This document shows positions 17,041 to 25,752 of a stretch of 64,000 bases of DNA, in pieces. This stretch comes from Halovenus marina. Lineage in GTDB: Archaea; Halobacteriota; Halobacteria; Halobacteriales; Haloarculaceae. Numbering within the stretch: the first letter of the stretch is position 1; each line of letters starts with the position of its first letter. The notes under the pieces were generated by a model. That model was not told the origin of the DNA. It did not search any database and saw nothing but the letters and a program-made list of their open reading frames with translations. The stretch covers positions 1,426,001-1,490,000 of the forward strand of contig NZ_JBLKNZ010000001.1 of the NCBI RefSeq assembly GCF_051414115.1, given 5' to 3'. A program made the position numbers and the translations under genes.

Positions 17041-17597
17041 GCGTTTTCGGCCTCAGATTCGAGCAGTATCTCGCGGATCTGCTCTCGAAAGGACTCGAGC
17101 GAATCGGTATTTTCGACCGTCAGGTCCGCCTGTTCGATCGCCTTTCCCATCCCGAAGTCGAGTTCGCGTTCGTCTCGGTCTTCGAGCGATTCGCCCCCCT
17201 CGGACGCGTCTACATCACGGCCGCGCAGGTCGAGTCGCTCCGCCCGCGTCTCGAAGGGCGCTTCGATGCTCACCAGTCGAAAGTCATCGCCAAACGCCGC
17301 CTCGAACTGCGTCACTTCGACCTCCGAGCGGATGCCGTCGACGACGACTGTCTCGCTATCCTCAAGCTGTTGCTCGATGACTGGAAGCGACCGCTCGGCG
17401 ATTGCGGCGGGGCCGTTCTCCTCGCGAAGCGCTTTCGCGACCGCTCCGTGTTCGCTCGCCGGATCCAGACCGCGGTCGCGACACTCCGCGCGGATCACAT
17501 CGCCCATCGTGACGACGGGAATGTCGAGTTCGCGCGCGACGGCGGCCGCCTCGCTCTTTCCGCTCCCGGGAAGGCCGACGAGACCGATAACTCTCAT
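17037..17597 (-). CDS. UPF0200-type P-loop nucleotide kinase-like protein
   Basis: A 186-residue P-loop protein related to adenylate and dephospho-CoA kinases. The Walker A motif GLVGLPGSGKSEAA is at residues 5-18, with a VVTMGDVIRAECRDRG lid-adjacent segment and VVVDGIRSEVEV as the Walker B-like strand. It is assigned to the archaeal UPF0200 family; it probably phosphorylates a small molecule, substrate unknown. First gene of a two-gene operon with UPF0201, overlapping by four bases. Confidence 0.8.
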   Translation of the reverse strand: MRVIGLVGLPGSGKSEAAAVARELDIPVVTMGDVIRAECRDRGLDPASEHGAVAKALREENGPAAIAERSLPVIEQQLEDSETVVVDGIRSEVEVTQFEAAFGDDFRLVSIEAPFETRAERLDLRGRDVDASEGGESLEDRDERELDFGMGKAIEQADLTVENTDSLESFREQIREILLESEAENA

Positions 17598-17705
17598 CGG
17601 CGTACTCTTTGCCGACCCGGCAGATAAGCACTACGTCTCGCCGGACGCCACAGTCTGTCTCTCGTCGGCGAGGGTTCAAGTGTGAAGGCGCGACCATCCC
17701 GCGCT

Positions 17706-18380
17706 ATGGACGACGCGCTCGAAGACCGTGTCGACGCACTGGAGCGGGCGGTGACTGACGGCGACGGCGATCTCTCTGCACTCGCCGAGGCCGGAGAGGT
17801 CACGGCGCGACTCGACGCTATCGAGACACAGATCGCAGAAATCGAACGCCGCGTCGACGAACTCGACGGGGCAACGCAGGCGCTACGGGGCTACGTTGGC
17901 AACATCCGCTCGGTCAACTGCGATGTCGAAGACAGGGCGGATGCGGCACTCTCGAAGGTCGAATCGCTCGAAGAGCGCCTGAATGACCGAGATCCAGACG
18001 AACGCGACCGGCGAGAAACCGACTGCAGCCGCAATCGGTCAGCGGAGACGCGGGACGCATCGACCGACAGGGATGACAGCTCTGATGAACGATTGCAACC
18101 CAACAGCGGGCGACGAGAGCAAGCGTCGATACATCTCGCGAGCAACGGGGCACGTGACACGCACGAACGACGATGTGGAGAATGTGGTCGGCCACGAACA
18201 AACAGTGAGAGAGTCCACGCCGGAGCGACCAGTACCGGGGCGAACAGCACAGACACCGGTAACACGGGCGGGCACGATCCGTTCGGAGCCACTTCCGAGT
18301 CGGACGACCCCCTCCAGCCGGAACCGAGCGCCACGAACGGGGGGTCCGGACCGCTCGAACGCATCCGACAGTTGCTGTAA
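17706..18380 (+). CDS. Coiled-coil protein heading the pilus-like operon
   Basis: A 224-residue acidic protein from ATG 17706. Residues 1 to about 95 are a predicted coiled coil (heptad pattern in DALEDRVDALERAV and IETQIAEIERRVDELD). The middle is low complexity, then a short CGEC pair, and a Thr/Asn/Gly-rich tail ending in PLERIRQLL. No signal peptide or membrane segment. Its stop TAA shares one base with the next ATG, tying it to the membrane protein, PilB-type ATPase and PilC-type protein that follow. I infer an accessory or scaffold role in pilus assembly. Confidence 0.7.
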   Translation: MDDALEDRVDALERAVTDGDGDLSALAEAGEVTARLDAIETQIAEIERRVDELDGATQALRGYVGNIRSVNCDVEDRADAALSKVESLEERLNDRDPDERDRRETDCSRNRSAETRDASTDRDDSSDERLQPNSGRREQASIHLASNGARDTHERRCGECGRPRTNSERVHAGATSTGANSTDTGNTGGHDPFGATSESDDPLQPEPSATNGGSGPLERIRQLL

Positions 18381-18814
18381 TGCTTCGGGTGGTCCTCGCA
18401 GTGTCGCTCGCCGTCGCGCTGTTTGCAATCGCCGTCCCGGCCGTCGAGACTGCACGCGTTCAGTACAGCGATCAGCGCATCGCGAGCGAGTTCGAGACGC
18501 TCGAAACGGTAGCGAAGACGCTGCAGGAGCGAAACGACCCGCCGCCAGCGGGAACGAGCGGCGCTCGGACGACGATGATACTCAGACTTCCCACGAAAGG
18601 CTGGGCGAGCGCGGACATCGACCGACTCACAGTTGTCGATACCGGGACCGTTCGGTGGCGAGTCAGCGGCGGCAGTGAACAGACGCGACACCTGTCGGCC
18701 GTCGACCTGCGGCCAGTCGCCGGTTCCCTACAACTGCACGATGGGGGCCGTCATCGCCTCGTCTTGCAGATGCAGCCAGACGGCTCGATCAGGGTCAAGC
18801 GTGCTGACGTTTAA
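18380..18814 (+). CDS. Single-span membrane protein of the pilus-like operon
   Basis: A 144-residue protein with an N-terminal hydrophobic segment (LRVVLAVSLAVALFAIAVPAV, cut here as residues 2 to about 22) and a soluble, beta-rich remainder. The segment resembles a signal anchor; it lacks a clear class III pilin peptidase site, so it is not an obvious pilin. It starts on the last base of the preceding stop and lies 25 bases before the ATPase gene. It could be a PilN/O-like or pseudopilin-like assembly component, which I cannot distinguish. Confidence 0.65.
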   Translation: MLRVVLAVSLAVALFAIAVPAVETARVQYSDQRIASEFETLETVAKTLQERNDPPPAGTSGARTTMILRLPTKGWASADIDRLTVVDTGTVRWRVSGGSEQTRHLSAVDLRPVAGSLQLHDGGRHRLVLQMQPDGSIRVKRADV

Positions 18815-18839
18815 GTCAGATACCGCGACCAGACGCCCC

Positions 18840-20759
18840 ATGGTCGAACTACCTGAGCGCGTTCGGACTGTTGTCGGATCAGTCTTCGACGAGCGCGAGT
18901 CGAACGGCTGTGCCTGCACGCCCGAGTTCGAGGACGACACGCTGGTCGTCGACGCCCGGGAGTGTCCCGGAGATGGCCGCATCGAATCGGTTCCGGAGTG
19001 TCGTGAGACGGTCATCACTGCACTCATGGGCCGGGACGCTCAGGCGATTCGAACGAAGACTGACGGACTCGTTCGCGCATACGAAGATGCGGCCGCCGCG
19101 AAACTCCTCGCGGCCGGTCGATTCGCCGAGGCGGTGTCGTTTCACGACGCGCGCCTGTGTGAGCGAACGAAACGAAATCCGATCGCCGCGGCGCGGGAGG
19201 CGACGGGACGAGCGGACGCAGTGTCAGAGATTGCCGCAGAGACGGGTCTCGCAGAGAGTACTGCGGAAGCGTCCGAAGTCGAGACGCTTCTTGCGCCGTT
19301 TGTCGGCCCGATTGTCAGTCGCTGGCGCGTCGAACGGGCACCGCCCCCGGATGCCACGCTCGCGTCCGTTCGTGACCTCGATACGGGAGCGACGGTCCGC
19401 CGATACGAACGTTCCTCGGGGCGGGAGCAGTATCATCTCACCCCACTGGAGAGTGACCTCTCAGCCGTCGAACTCGACGTACTGGGGGATGCTTACGAAC
19501 GGCTGGCACGAGGCACCTACGAGGGCGGTTCGCGTGCGCCCGCTCGGGCGGTTCGGGATGTCGTCAGCGACCGACGTGACGGTGGCCAGATCCCAGACGA
19601 GAACGAGTTGCGCGTCGAGCGCGTCAGCACCGTTCTCGAAAAACACGCACACGGCTACGGGTTACTCGCGGATCTGTTCGCCGACCCGAACCTGTCGGAC
19701 GCGTTCGTGACTGCGCCTGCGGCCGCGAACCCGCTCAGAGTGACAGTCGATGGCCAGTCGCTCGCGACGAACGTCAGGCTGACCGACCGGGGCGTCGCGG
19801 CGCTTTCCTCTCGCTTTCGCCGTGAGAGCGGACGGGCACTCTCGCGGGCGGATCCGACGTTAGATTCACAGACCCAGATTTCTGACAGGCGCGTCCGCGT
19901 CGCGGCAGTGACTGACCCGACAAGCGACGGCACTGCCTTCGCGTTTCGCGCACACGACCGAACCGTCTGGACGGTGCCAGCGCTCGTGGAAAACGACACG
20001 ATTTCGGCACGAGCGGCAGCAGTGCTGTCGGTCGCAGTCGAGCGCGGCCGTTCCGTGCTGCTTGCCGGTCCGCGCGGGGCGGGCAAGACGACGATGCTCT
20101 CGGCGTTGCTCTGGGAGTTGCCACCCGCCGTCAGAACAGTCGTCATCGAGGACACGCCGGAGTTGCCCGTCGCCGCGCTTCAGACAACTGGACGCGACGT
20201 GCAGTCGCTCCAAGCAAGTACTGACAGCGAGGAACTCTCACCCGCAGAGACGCTCAGGACGGCGCTTCGACTCGGTGACGGCGCGCTCGTGGTCGGGGAA
20301 GTCCGCGGCGAGGAAGCAAGCGTGCTGTACGAAGCGATGCGGGTCGGGGCACACAGCGAGGCCGTACTCGGAACGATCCACGGTGACGGGGGCGAGGACG
20401 TCTACGAGCGCGTCGTGAACGACCTCGGCGTCGCTCCGTCTTCCTTTGGCGTGACCGATCTGCTCGTCACGCTCGAACAAGGAAAGGACGGACGGCGACA
20501 GGTTCGCTGCCTCGAATCGGTTCGGGGCGGCGAACCTGCGGCCTTCGAGGCGCTGTTCGAGCGGACAGCGGACGGACTGGTTCCGACTGGACAGATCGAG
20601 CGAGGCGAGAGTGCGTTGGTCAATAGCCTCGCCGATCCGGCAGAGACGTACGCAGATGTCCGCGACAGACTCGACCGACGTGAGCGGTTGCTCTCCAACC
20701 TCGCAGCACAGGACAGAACCAGCGGCAGAGATGTGACGGATGCCCACGAGCGACGATGA
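18840..20759 (+). CDS. Type IV pilus/secretion ATPase (PilB/GspE family)
   Basis: A 639-residue protein from ATG 18840. A divergent N-terminal region of about 350 residues contains a Cys-containing segment (SNGCACTPEF, residues 20-30). The C-terminal secretion ATPase core has Walker A AGPRGAGKTT (about residues 407-416), an Asp box in VVIEDTPELPV, Walker B GALVVGEVRGEE, and a His box around GTIHGDG. It powers assembly of type IV pilins in the cytoplasm. The next gene, a PilC-type membrane protein, overlaps by four bases. Haloarchaea encode several pilB-pilC pairs; which one this is cannot be told. Confidence 0.88.
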   Translation: MVELPERVRTVVGSVFDERESNGCACTPEFEDDTLVVDARECPGDGRIESVPECRETVITALMGRDAQAIRTKTDGLVRAYEDAAAAKLLAAGRFAEAVSFHDARLCERTKRNPIAAAREATGRADAVSEIAAETGLAESTAEASEVETLLAPFVGPIVSRWRVERAPPPDATLASVRDLDTGATVRRYERSSGREQYHLTPLESDLSAVELDVLGDAYERLARGTYEGGSRAPARAVRDVVSDRRDGGQIPDENELRVERVSTVLEKHAHGYGLLADLFADPNLSDAFVTAPAAANPLRVTVDGQSLATNVRLTDRGVAALSSRFRRESGRALSRADPTLDSQTQISDRRVRVAAVTDPTSDGTAFAFRAHDRTVWTVPALVENDTISARAAAVLSVAVERGRSVLLAGPRGAGKTTMLSALLWELPPAVRTVVIEDTPELPVAALQTTGRDVQSLQASTDSEELSPAETLRTALRLGDGALVVGEVRGEEASVLYEAMRVGAHSEAVLGTIHGDGGEDVYERVVNDLGVAPSSFGVTDLLVTLEQGKDGRRQVRCLESVRGGEPAAFEALFERTADGLVPTGQIERGESALVNSLADPAETYADVRDRLDRRERLLSNLAAQDRTSGRDVTDAHERR

Positions 20760-22540
20760 ACGAGACTGACCGAACTGATCCAGCAGGGGGATGGTCCGAC
20801 CGAATCGATCGCGTGCCATCCAACCGCGAGGAAAATGACCGGAACGCGGTCGAACGAGTCTATCTCGCGCTCGCGCATCTCTATCCCCGCCCCGTCGAGT
20901 CTGACGAGGGCCTGGGGACTGCGCTGTCCGTACTCGGCTGGAATCTGACGCCATCGCGTGTCCGCAGAGCGGGATACGGTGCCGGGTTGCTGGTCGGGGT
21001 ACTCGGTCTCTGTATCGCGCTACTTTTTTTGCGCCAGTTTCGGCTCGCGGGAGCGTTGGCCGCACTCGCACTCGGATCGGGTGTCGCATACGGCGTCAGC
21101 GCCCTTCCGAAGCTCTGGGCGACCGCTCGCCGGACGAACGCGCTCGGGGCCGCACCGGATCTGGTCGCGCGAACGGTCCTTCGAATGCGTCTGTCGCCAG
21201 CCCCGGAGCGTGCCGCGACGTTCACCGCGTCGACGGGCGAGAGTGCGCTCGCACAAAATCTCTCCCGGCACGTCAGGCAGGCCCGCCACACCGCGAACTC
21301 CGGGCTTTCGACGTTCGGCGAGGAGTGGGGCGACCTGTTTCCGTCGGTCCGCCGGTCGTTTGCCCTGATACACGCCGCAGGGTCTGCGTCGGCGGACGAC
21401 CGTGAGCGATTACTCGACTGCGCGCTCGATGTCGTACTCGAAGGCACTCGCGAACAGATGAACGCGTTCGCCTCGCAGATCCGTGCGCCCGCGACCGCAC
21501 TCTACGCGTTCGGCGTCCTTCTGCCAATCGCTCTGATCGCGCTGTTGCCAGCGGCTGGGGCCGCCGGGCTTTCGGTGACGCCGCTTTCGGTCGCGCTGAT
21601 TTACGGCATCCTCCTCCCGGCACTGTGTCTCGTCGTTTCAGTGTGGCTGCTCTCGCGACGACCGGTCGCGTTTCCGCCGCCGAACGTGACGACGGCGCAT
21701 CCCGATGTTCCCGACAGGCGTCCGGTGGCAGCCGGACTCGGACTGCTTCTGGGGTGTCTCGCGTGGGTCGTGACCGGCCGTCTCGCGCCAGCCTGGGGGC
21801 CTCCAGTTGCGGCACTCGGGATCAGTACCGGCAGTGCGCTCTGGATGACCTATCGCCCGGTGATCGGCGTCTACGAGCGGATCCGGGACGCGGAATCTGA
21901 ACTCTCAGATGCGGTCGCGCTCGTGGGTCGACGGGTGGCGAATGGCCGCGCGGTCGAAACGGCAATCGCCCGGACAGCGACCGAGTTGGATGGGCCGCTC
22001 GGGGAGACACTTGCGGACGGAGCGAGACAGACCAGACAGTTGCAGATCGGAGTTCGAGAGGCCTTTCTGGGTGAGTACGGCGTCCTTCAAGACCTGCCGA
22101 GCCGACGCATCAGCGGGTCGATGGCACTACTGTCTCTCGGAGCGAACGAAGGGCGTCCGGCCGGGAGCGCGCTCCTCATGCTCGCAGACCACGTCGACGA
22201 CTTGCGTCGCATCGAGCAGGACGCGCGACACAGTCTCTCTCACGTCTGTCGGACGCTCTCGACGACGGGCGCACTCTTCGGGCCGATGGTCGCTGGCGCG
22301 ACAGTCGCGCTCGCAGACGGGATCGGAACTGGACTCATCGAGGGTGGGCAGTCGATACCGTGGCTCGGCGCTATCGTCGGCTGGTACGTGCTCGTCCTCG
22401 CAGTGCTGTTGCCCGCACTTTCGACCGGGCTGACACAGGGCCTCGACCGCTCACTCGTCGGATACCGCGTCGGCCGCTCGCTCGCCGGTGCGACAGTCAC
22501 GTTTTTCTGTGCGTATCTGCTGGTCGGACTGATCGCCTGA
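20756..22540 (+). CDS. Type II/IV secretion F-type membrane protein (PilC/TadC family)
   Basis: A 594-residue polytopic membrane protein with two T2SSF-like modules. Hydrophobic clusters lie near residues 75-110, 245-290 and 335-365, and again at the C-terminus (residues about 500-590), separated by cytoplasmic helical regions. It is the inner-membrane platform on which the PilB-type ATPase acts. The ATGA overlap with the upstream gene supports co-translation. No pilin or prepilin peptidase gene lies in the window. Confidence 0.85.
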   Translation: MNETDRTDPAGGWSDRIDRVPSNREENDRNAVERVYLALAHLYPRPVESDEGLGTALSVLGWNLTPSRVRRAGYGAGLLVGVLGLCIALLFLRQFRLAGALAALALGSGVAYGVSALPKLWATARRTNALGAAPDLVARTVLRMRLSPAPERAATFTASTGESALAQNLSRHVRQARHTANSGLSTFGEEWGDLFPSVRRSFALIHAAGSASADDRERLLDCALDVVLEGTREQMNAFASQIRAPATALYAFGVLLPIALIALLPAAGAAGLSVTPLSVALIYGILLPALCLVVSVWLLSRRPVAFPPPNVTTAHPDVPDRRPVAAGLGLLLGCLAWVVTGRLAPAWGPPVAALGISTGSALWMTYRPVIGVYERIRDAESELSDAVALVGRRVANGRAVETAIARTATELDGPLGETLADGARQTRQLQIGVREAFLGEYGVLQDLPSRRISGSMALLSLGANEGRPAGSALLMLADHVDDLRRIEQDARHSLSHVCRTLSTTGALFGPMVAGATVALADGIGTGLIEGGQSIPWLGAIVGWYVLVLAVLLPALSTGLTQGLDRSLVGYRVGRSLAGATVTFFCAYLLVGLIA

Positions 22541-22566
22541 CTCGATGCGGTTTGGGAACGCACTCG

Positions 22567-22644
22567 TACTGTCGGCTGTTCCATTTCGAACATACTTCGC
22601 CACCCAGGATGGCGAATATGTGTACGCACGGACAGCCGACAGTA
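22567..22644. repeat. Palindromic intergenic element, copy A
   Basis: The ends TACTGTCGGCTGTTCC and GGACAGCCGACAGTA are near-perfect inverted copies. Inside lies a second imperfect stem (22591-22620) built on TTCGCCA...TGGCGAA. The same ends recur at 45487-45566 and 48403-48469. The left interior word (CATTTCGAA here) and right interior word (GCACGGACAGCC) are shared with copy C. This copy lies between codirectional genes, ending eight bases before the TATA box of the ferredoxin gene. Confidence 0.85.
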
Positions 22645-22651
22645 TCAAAGC

Positions 22652-22658
22652 TTTAAGT
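22652..22658 (+). promoter_or_regulatory. TATA-like box of the ferredoxin gene
   Basis: TTTAAGT sits about 27-33 bases before ATG 22685, consistent with a near-leaderless transcript. It lies just downstream of palindromic element A. Confidence 0.5.
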
Positions 22659-22684
22659 ACTCTCCCGGTGTGGCTATATGTACC

Positions 22685-23026
22685 ATGGCAATCGACCCGG
22701 AGTTCGAGGAGAGTTACGAGAAGATCGACGAAGACGACAACAACGTGGCAATCTGGTCGCCCGACGGTGAGGAACTGACCGAGGAAAAGCAGGGGATTCA
22801 CGGGACACACGTGGCGGTCGATTTCGACATCTGTATCGCTGACGGGGCCTGTCTCGAAGACTGCCCTGTCGACGTCTTCGAGTGGGTCGATACGCCCGGA
22901 CACCCTGAAAGTGAGATCAAGGCCCACCCCACACACGAAGACCAGTGTATCGACTGCATGCTCTGTGTTGACGTCTGTCCCGTCGACGCTATCGACGTCG
23001 ACCCCAGCCGAGCGGGTCGTATCTGA
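22685..23026 (+). CDS. Dicluster ferredoxin-family protein
   Basis: A 113-residue soluble iron-sulfur protein from ATG 22685. Clusters are CIADGACLEDCPVDVFEW and CIDCMLCVDVCPVDAI. The second is a full C-x2-C-x2-C-x3-CP site, while the first has a longer spacing (C-x4-GAC-x3-C), as in 7Fe/zinc-containing archaeal ferredoxins. An N-terminal acidic extension of about 45 residues is present. It probably carries low-potential electrons, perhaps for the adjacent fix-type flavoproteins, although it has its own promoter and a 177-base gap follows. Confidence 0.88.
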   Translation: MAIDPEFEESYEKIDEDDNNVAIWSPDGEELTEEKQGIHGTHVAVDFDICIADGACLEDCPVDVFEWVDTPGHPESEIKAHPTHEDQCIDCMLCVDVCPVDAIDVDPSRAGRI

Positions 23027-23203
23027 CTGTTCCACTCTTCTTGCGGATGCTACCGGGGGTCAGCCGTTGATTAGCAGCCGACTACTCTTGTGGAGCAACG
23101 CCCTCAGAACGCTTGAAGTGAGCGGACACCCACAGGTCTTGGGACGTGGTGACGAAACACTTACCAGCCTTTGGGTATCCATCTCACATAGGACGTGATA
23201 GAA

Positions 23204-24085
23204 ATGGACATGGTTGTACTTACCAAAGGGGTTCCGGATTTTCGCGAAGGGAAAGTCTCCTTCGACGAGGACGGACACCTGGAACGCGGCAAGACGCCGA
23301 CGGTGATGAACCCCAACGACAAGATCGCACTCAGAGCAGCGCTGGAGACAAAAGTCAAAGAGGGCGGTCACGTATCGCTGATGAGCATGGGTCCGCCCGG
23401 ATACAAGGAGATCCTGCAGGAAGGGATGGAGGACATCTACGCCGACGACCTCTATCTGCTCAGCGACAGAGAGATGGGAGCAGCGGACACCTGGGCGACA
23501 GCGATGACTGTCGCCACGGGGATCGAACAGTTCGAATCTGAGCCGGACCTGATTTTCGCGGGCTTCAAGACCGCAGACGGCGAGACAGGTCACACCGGCC
23601 CGCAGACGAACTGGTGTATCGACATCAACGAGAACCTGACCGACAGACCGCTCATCACGCACGTCATCTCGCTGGAAGTCGATGAGGACGAGGGGACTGT
23701 CCGCGCGAAGCGACTCGTTGAGGGGGACATCTCCGAGATAGAGACCATCGAGGCGGATCTGCCAGCGTTTATTGTCACCGACCCGGAGTTCGAGGCGAAC
23801 TACCGGAAAGCGGACCACCGCCTGCGGTACAAGGACCTGCGCGAAGAAACCAAACAGCGAGCAGCAGATATTGACTTAGAGGAGGACGTGACCGTCTGGA
23901 ATCACGATGCGCTCAACCTCGATCCCGATTTCATCGGTCTCGATGGCTCTCCCACTATCGTCGCCGGGGTCGACCCGATCCCGAAAGGCCCCTCCGAGCG
24001 CGACGCGATGCTGATAGACCCCAACGACGAGGAAGGGATGGAAGCCGTGTTCGAGGAAATGAGCGAGTTTGCAACAGGTGATTGA
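23204..24085 (+). CDS. fixA: Electron transfer flavoprotein beta subunit (FixA/EtfB)
   Basis: A 293-residue protein. I prefer ATG 23204 (MDMVVLTKGVPDF), which aligns with the usual MKILVLVKQVPD start; the GTG nine bases upstream would add three residues. EtfB features are TKGVPDF, the AMP/FAD-binding DNAKD-like region read here as NPNDKIALRAAL, and TGHTGPQTNW. Normal length is about 260. In FixAB pairs this subunit binds NADH-side FAD and can bifurcate electrons. The stop lies two bases before the fixB ATG. Confidence 0.88.
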   Translation: MDMVVLTKGVPDFREGKVSFDEDGHLERGKTPTVMNPNDKIALRAALETKVKEGGHVSLMSMGPPGYKEILQEGMEDIYADDLYLLSDREMGAADTWATAMTVATGIEQFESEPDLIFAGFKTADGETGHTGPQTNWCIDINENLTDRPLITHVISLEVDEDEGTVRAKRLVEGDISEIETIEADLPAFIVTDPEFEANYRKADHRLRYKDLREETKQRAADIDLEEDVTVWNHDALNLDPDFIGLDGSPTIVAGVDPIPKGPSERDAMLIDPNDEEGMEAVFEEMSEFATGD

Positions 24086-24087
24086 TA

Positions 24088-25752
24088 ATGCCGGAAATCG
24101 ACCCAACTGAACACGAGATTTCGGAACTCGGCCCGGAGGTCAACCAGATAGACGACGTCGACGAACTGAGGGAGATGCTGGAACTCGAAGAAGGCGGTGA
24201 GGACCGGACGCCGGTCAAGACGCTCATCGAGAACCGCATCGAAACACTCGAGGAGGAAGACGAGGAGGTCGACCCCGAGTCGGTCGATCTGACCGACTTG
24301 ACGGTCGCCGACGTGGCGAACATGGTTCGTGACATCGACGATGTCGACCTGCTTGAAGACCTGCTGGAACGCGAACGAGACGGGAAAGAGCGCAAGGGTG
24401 CTATCAGCCAGATCGAGAACCGCATCGAATCGATCGAGGGCAGCGAGGACGACGGCGAGGAACTCGAATACGTCCCGCCCGAGGAGAAGTATCCCGACCT
24501 GACGCATCCGACTGCCGACAAGCAGTACGTCGAGGGCGTCTCCGGCGAGCGCTATCGGGACATGTGGGTCTACTGTGAGACCCAGCAGGGCGAACTCATC
24601 GACGTCTCGAAGGAGATGCTCGGGAAAGCCCGCGAGTTGATGGACGAGTACAACAGCGATCCCGAGAGCGCCGACGGTGCCTACGGCGGCGACGAGGAGG
24701 GCTCCTCCGAGGAGGTGGTTGCCGTCATCGTCGGTGACGACATCGGTGACCTCGCGGAGGAAGCCGTCGCGTACGGCGCGGATCGGGTCGTCTATCACGA
24801 GGACGACAGGCTCGGACGGTTCCGGCACAAACCGTACACGGAAATCGTCTGCCACATGTGCCGGGACTTCGAGCAGGACTGGCGGGACTACCACGAACCG
24901 CGATACAACATCTTCCCGGCGACGCACAACGGGCGTGACCTGTCGGCGCTGGTCCAGGGTGAACTCGACTCCGGACTCGCTTCCGACTGTTCGGACCTCT
25001 ACATCGAGGAGGCGATGATCTCGAACCCGGCCAAGACCGGAAAGCCGGGGGACAACGTCGAGTTCGAGCGCGTGCTCCACATGCCCCGCCCGGACTTCTC
25101 GGGCTTCGAGTACTCGACGATTCTCTGTATCGACAAGCCGTTCCGCGATTTCCACCCGCAGGGTGCGAGCATCATCCCCGGCACGTTCGACCTGCCGGAA
25201 CCGGACTACGACCGCGAGGGCGAAATCGTCGAACACGACATCGAACTGCCCGAGGACTGGTTCCAGATCGAAGTCACCGACTACGACCAACTCGACGATG
25301 GCGTCGACCTGACCGGGCACGACGTCATCGTGGCGATGGGTCGGGGCATCGACAGGCAGGACCCGACCGAAGGGATCGAACTCGGACTGGAGTTGGCCGA
25401 CGCGTTCGACGACGCCGGATTCGGCCTCTCGCGCGGTGTCATCACCGCCTCCTACGAGTTCGGCGGTCACGTCGACCAGTACATCACCGAGGAACGACAG
25501 ATCGGCGAATCCGGGCAGGTCGTCGAACCTGACCTCTACATCGCGGCGGGCATCTCCGGCGCGGTACAGCACAAGGTCGGCATGGACGAATCCGAGACGA
25601 TCGTCGCGATCAACACCGACCCCGACGCGGACATCCGGGACTTCTCGGATTACTTCATCGAGGGTGATCTCTTCGAGGTGTTGCCGCGACTGACAGAAGC
25701 ACTGGAGACCGGTACGCTGGAGCGAGCGATTGCGGAGGTAAGCGATGACTGA
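24088..25752 (+). CDS. fixB: Electron transfer flavoprotein alpha subunit (FixB/EtfA) with a 150-residue acidic N-terminal extension
   Basis: A 554-residue protein against about 320-340 for typical EtfA/FixB. Residues about 155-554 carry the ETF alpha fold: a nucleotide-binding N-domain (DMWVYCETQQGELIDVS) and the FAD domain with LSRGVITASYEFGG, ITEERQIGESGQVVEPDLY and GISGAVQHKVGM. The extension contains two similar units (residues 21-55 and 83-117), each IDDVD-L-E-L-E... ending in IENRIE. These look like small helical repeats. ATG 24088 is chosen; the in-frame upstream extension is two codons. It forms a heterodimer with FixA. Confidence 0.88.
   Translation: MPEIDPTEHEISELGPEVNQIDDVDELREMLELEEGGEDRTPVKTLIENRIETLEEEDEEVDPESVDLTDLTVADVANMVRDIDDVDLLEDLLERERDGKERKGAISQIENRIESIEGSEDDGEELEYVPPEEKYPDLTHPTADKQYVEGVSGERYRDMWVYCETQQGELIDVSKEMLGKARELMDEYNSDPESADGAYGGDEEGSSEEVVAVIVGDDIGDLAEEAVAYGADRVVYHEDDRLGRFRHKPYTEIVCHMCRDFEQDWRDYHEPRYNIFPATHNGRDLSALVQGELDSGLASDCSDLYIEEAMISNPAKTGKPGDNVEFERVLHMPRPDFSGFEYSTILCIDKPFRDFHPQGASIIPGTFDLPEPDYDREGEIVEHDIELPEDWFQIEVTDYDQLDDGVDLTGHDVIVAMGRGIDRQDPTEGIELGLELADAFDDAGFGLSRGVITASYEFGGHVDQYITEERQIGESGQVVEPDLYIAAGISGAVQHKVGMDESETIVAINTDPDADIRDFSDYFIEGDLFEVLPRLTEALETGTLERAIAEVSDD

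Noticed and set aside
22567..22644. Element A as a piece of an insertion sequence with a transposase
   Set aside because: No transposase fragment or open frame is inside, and all three copies are under 81 bases.
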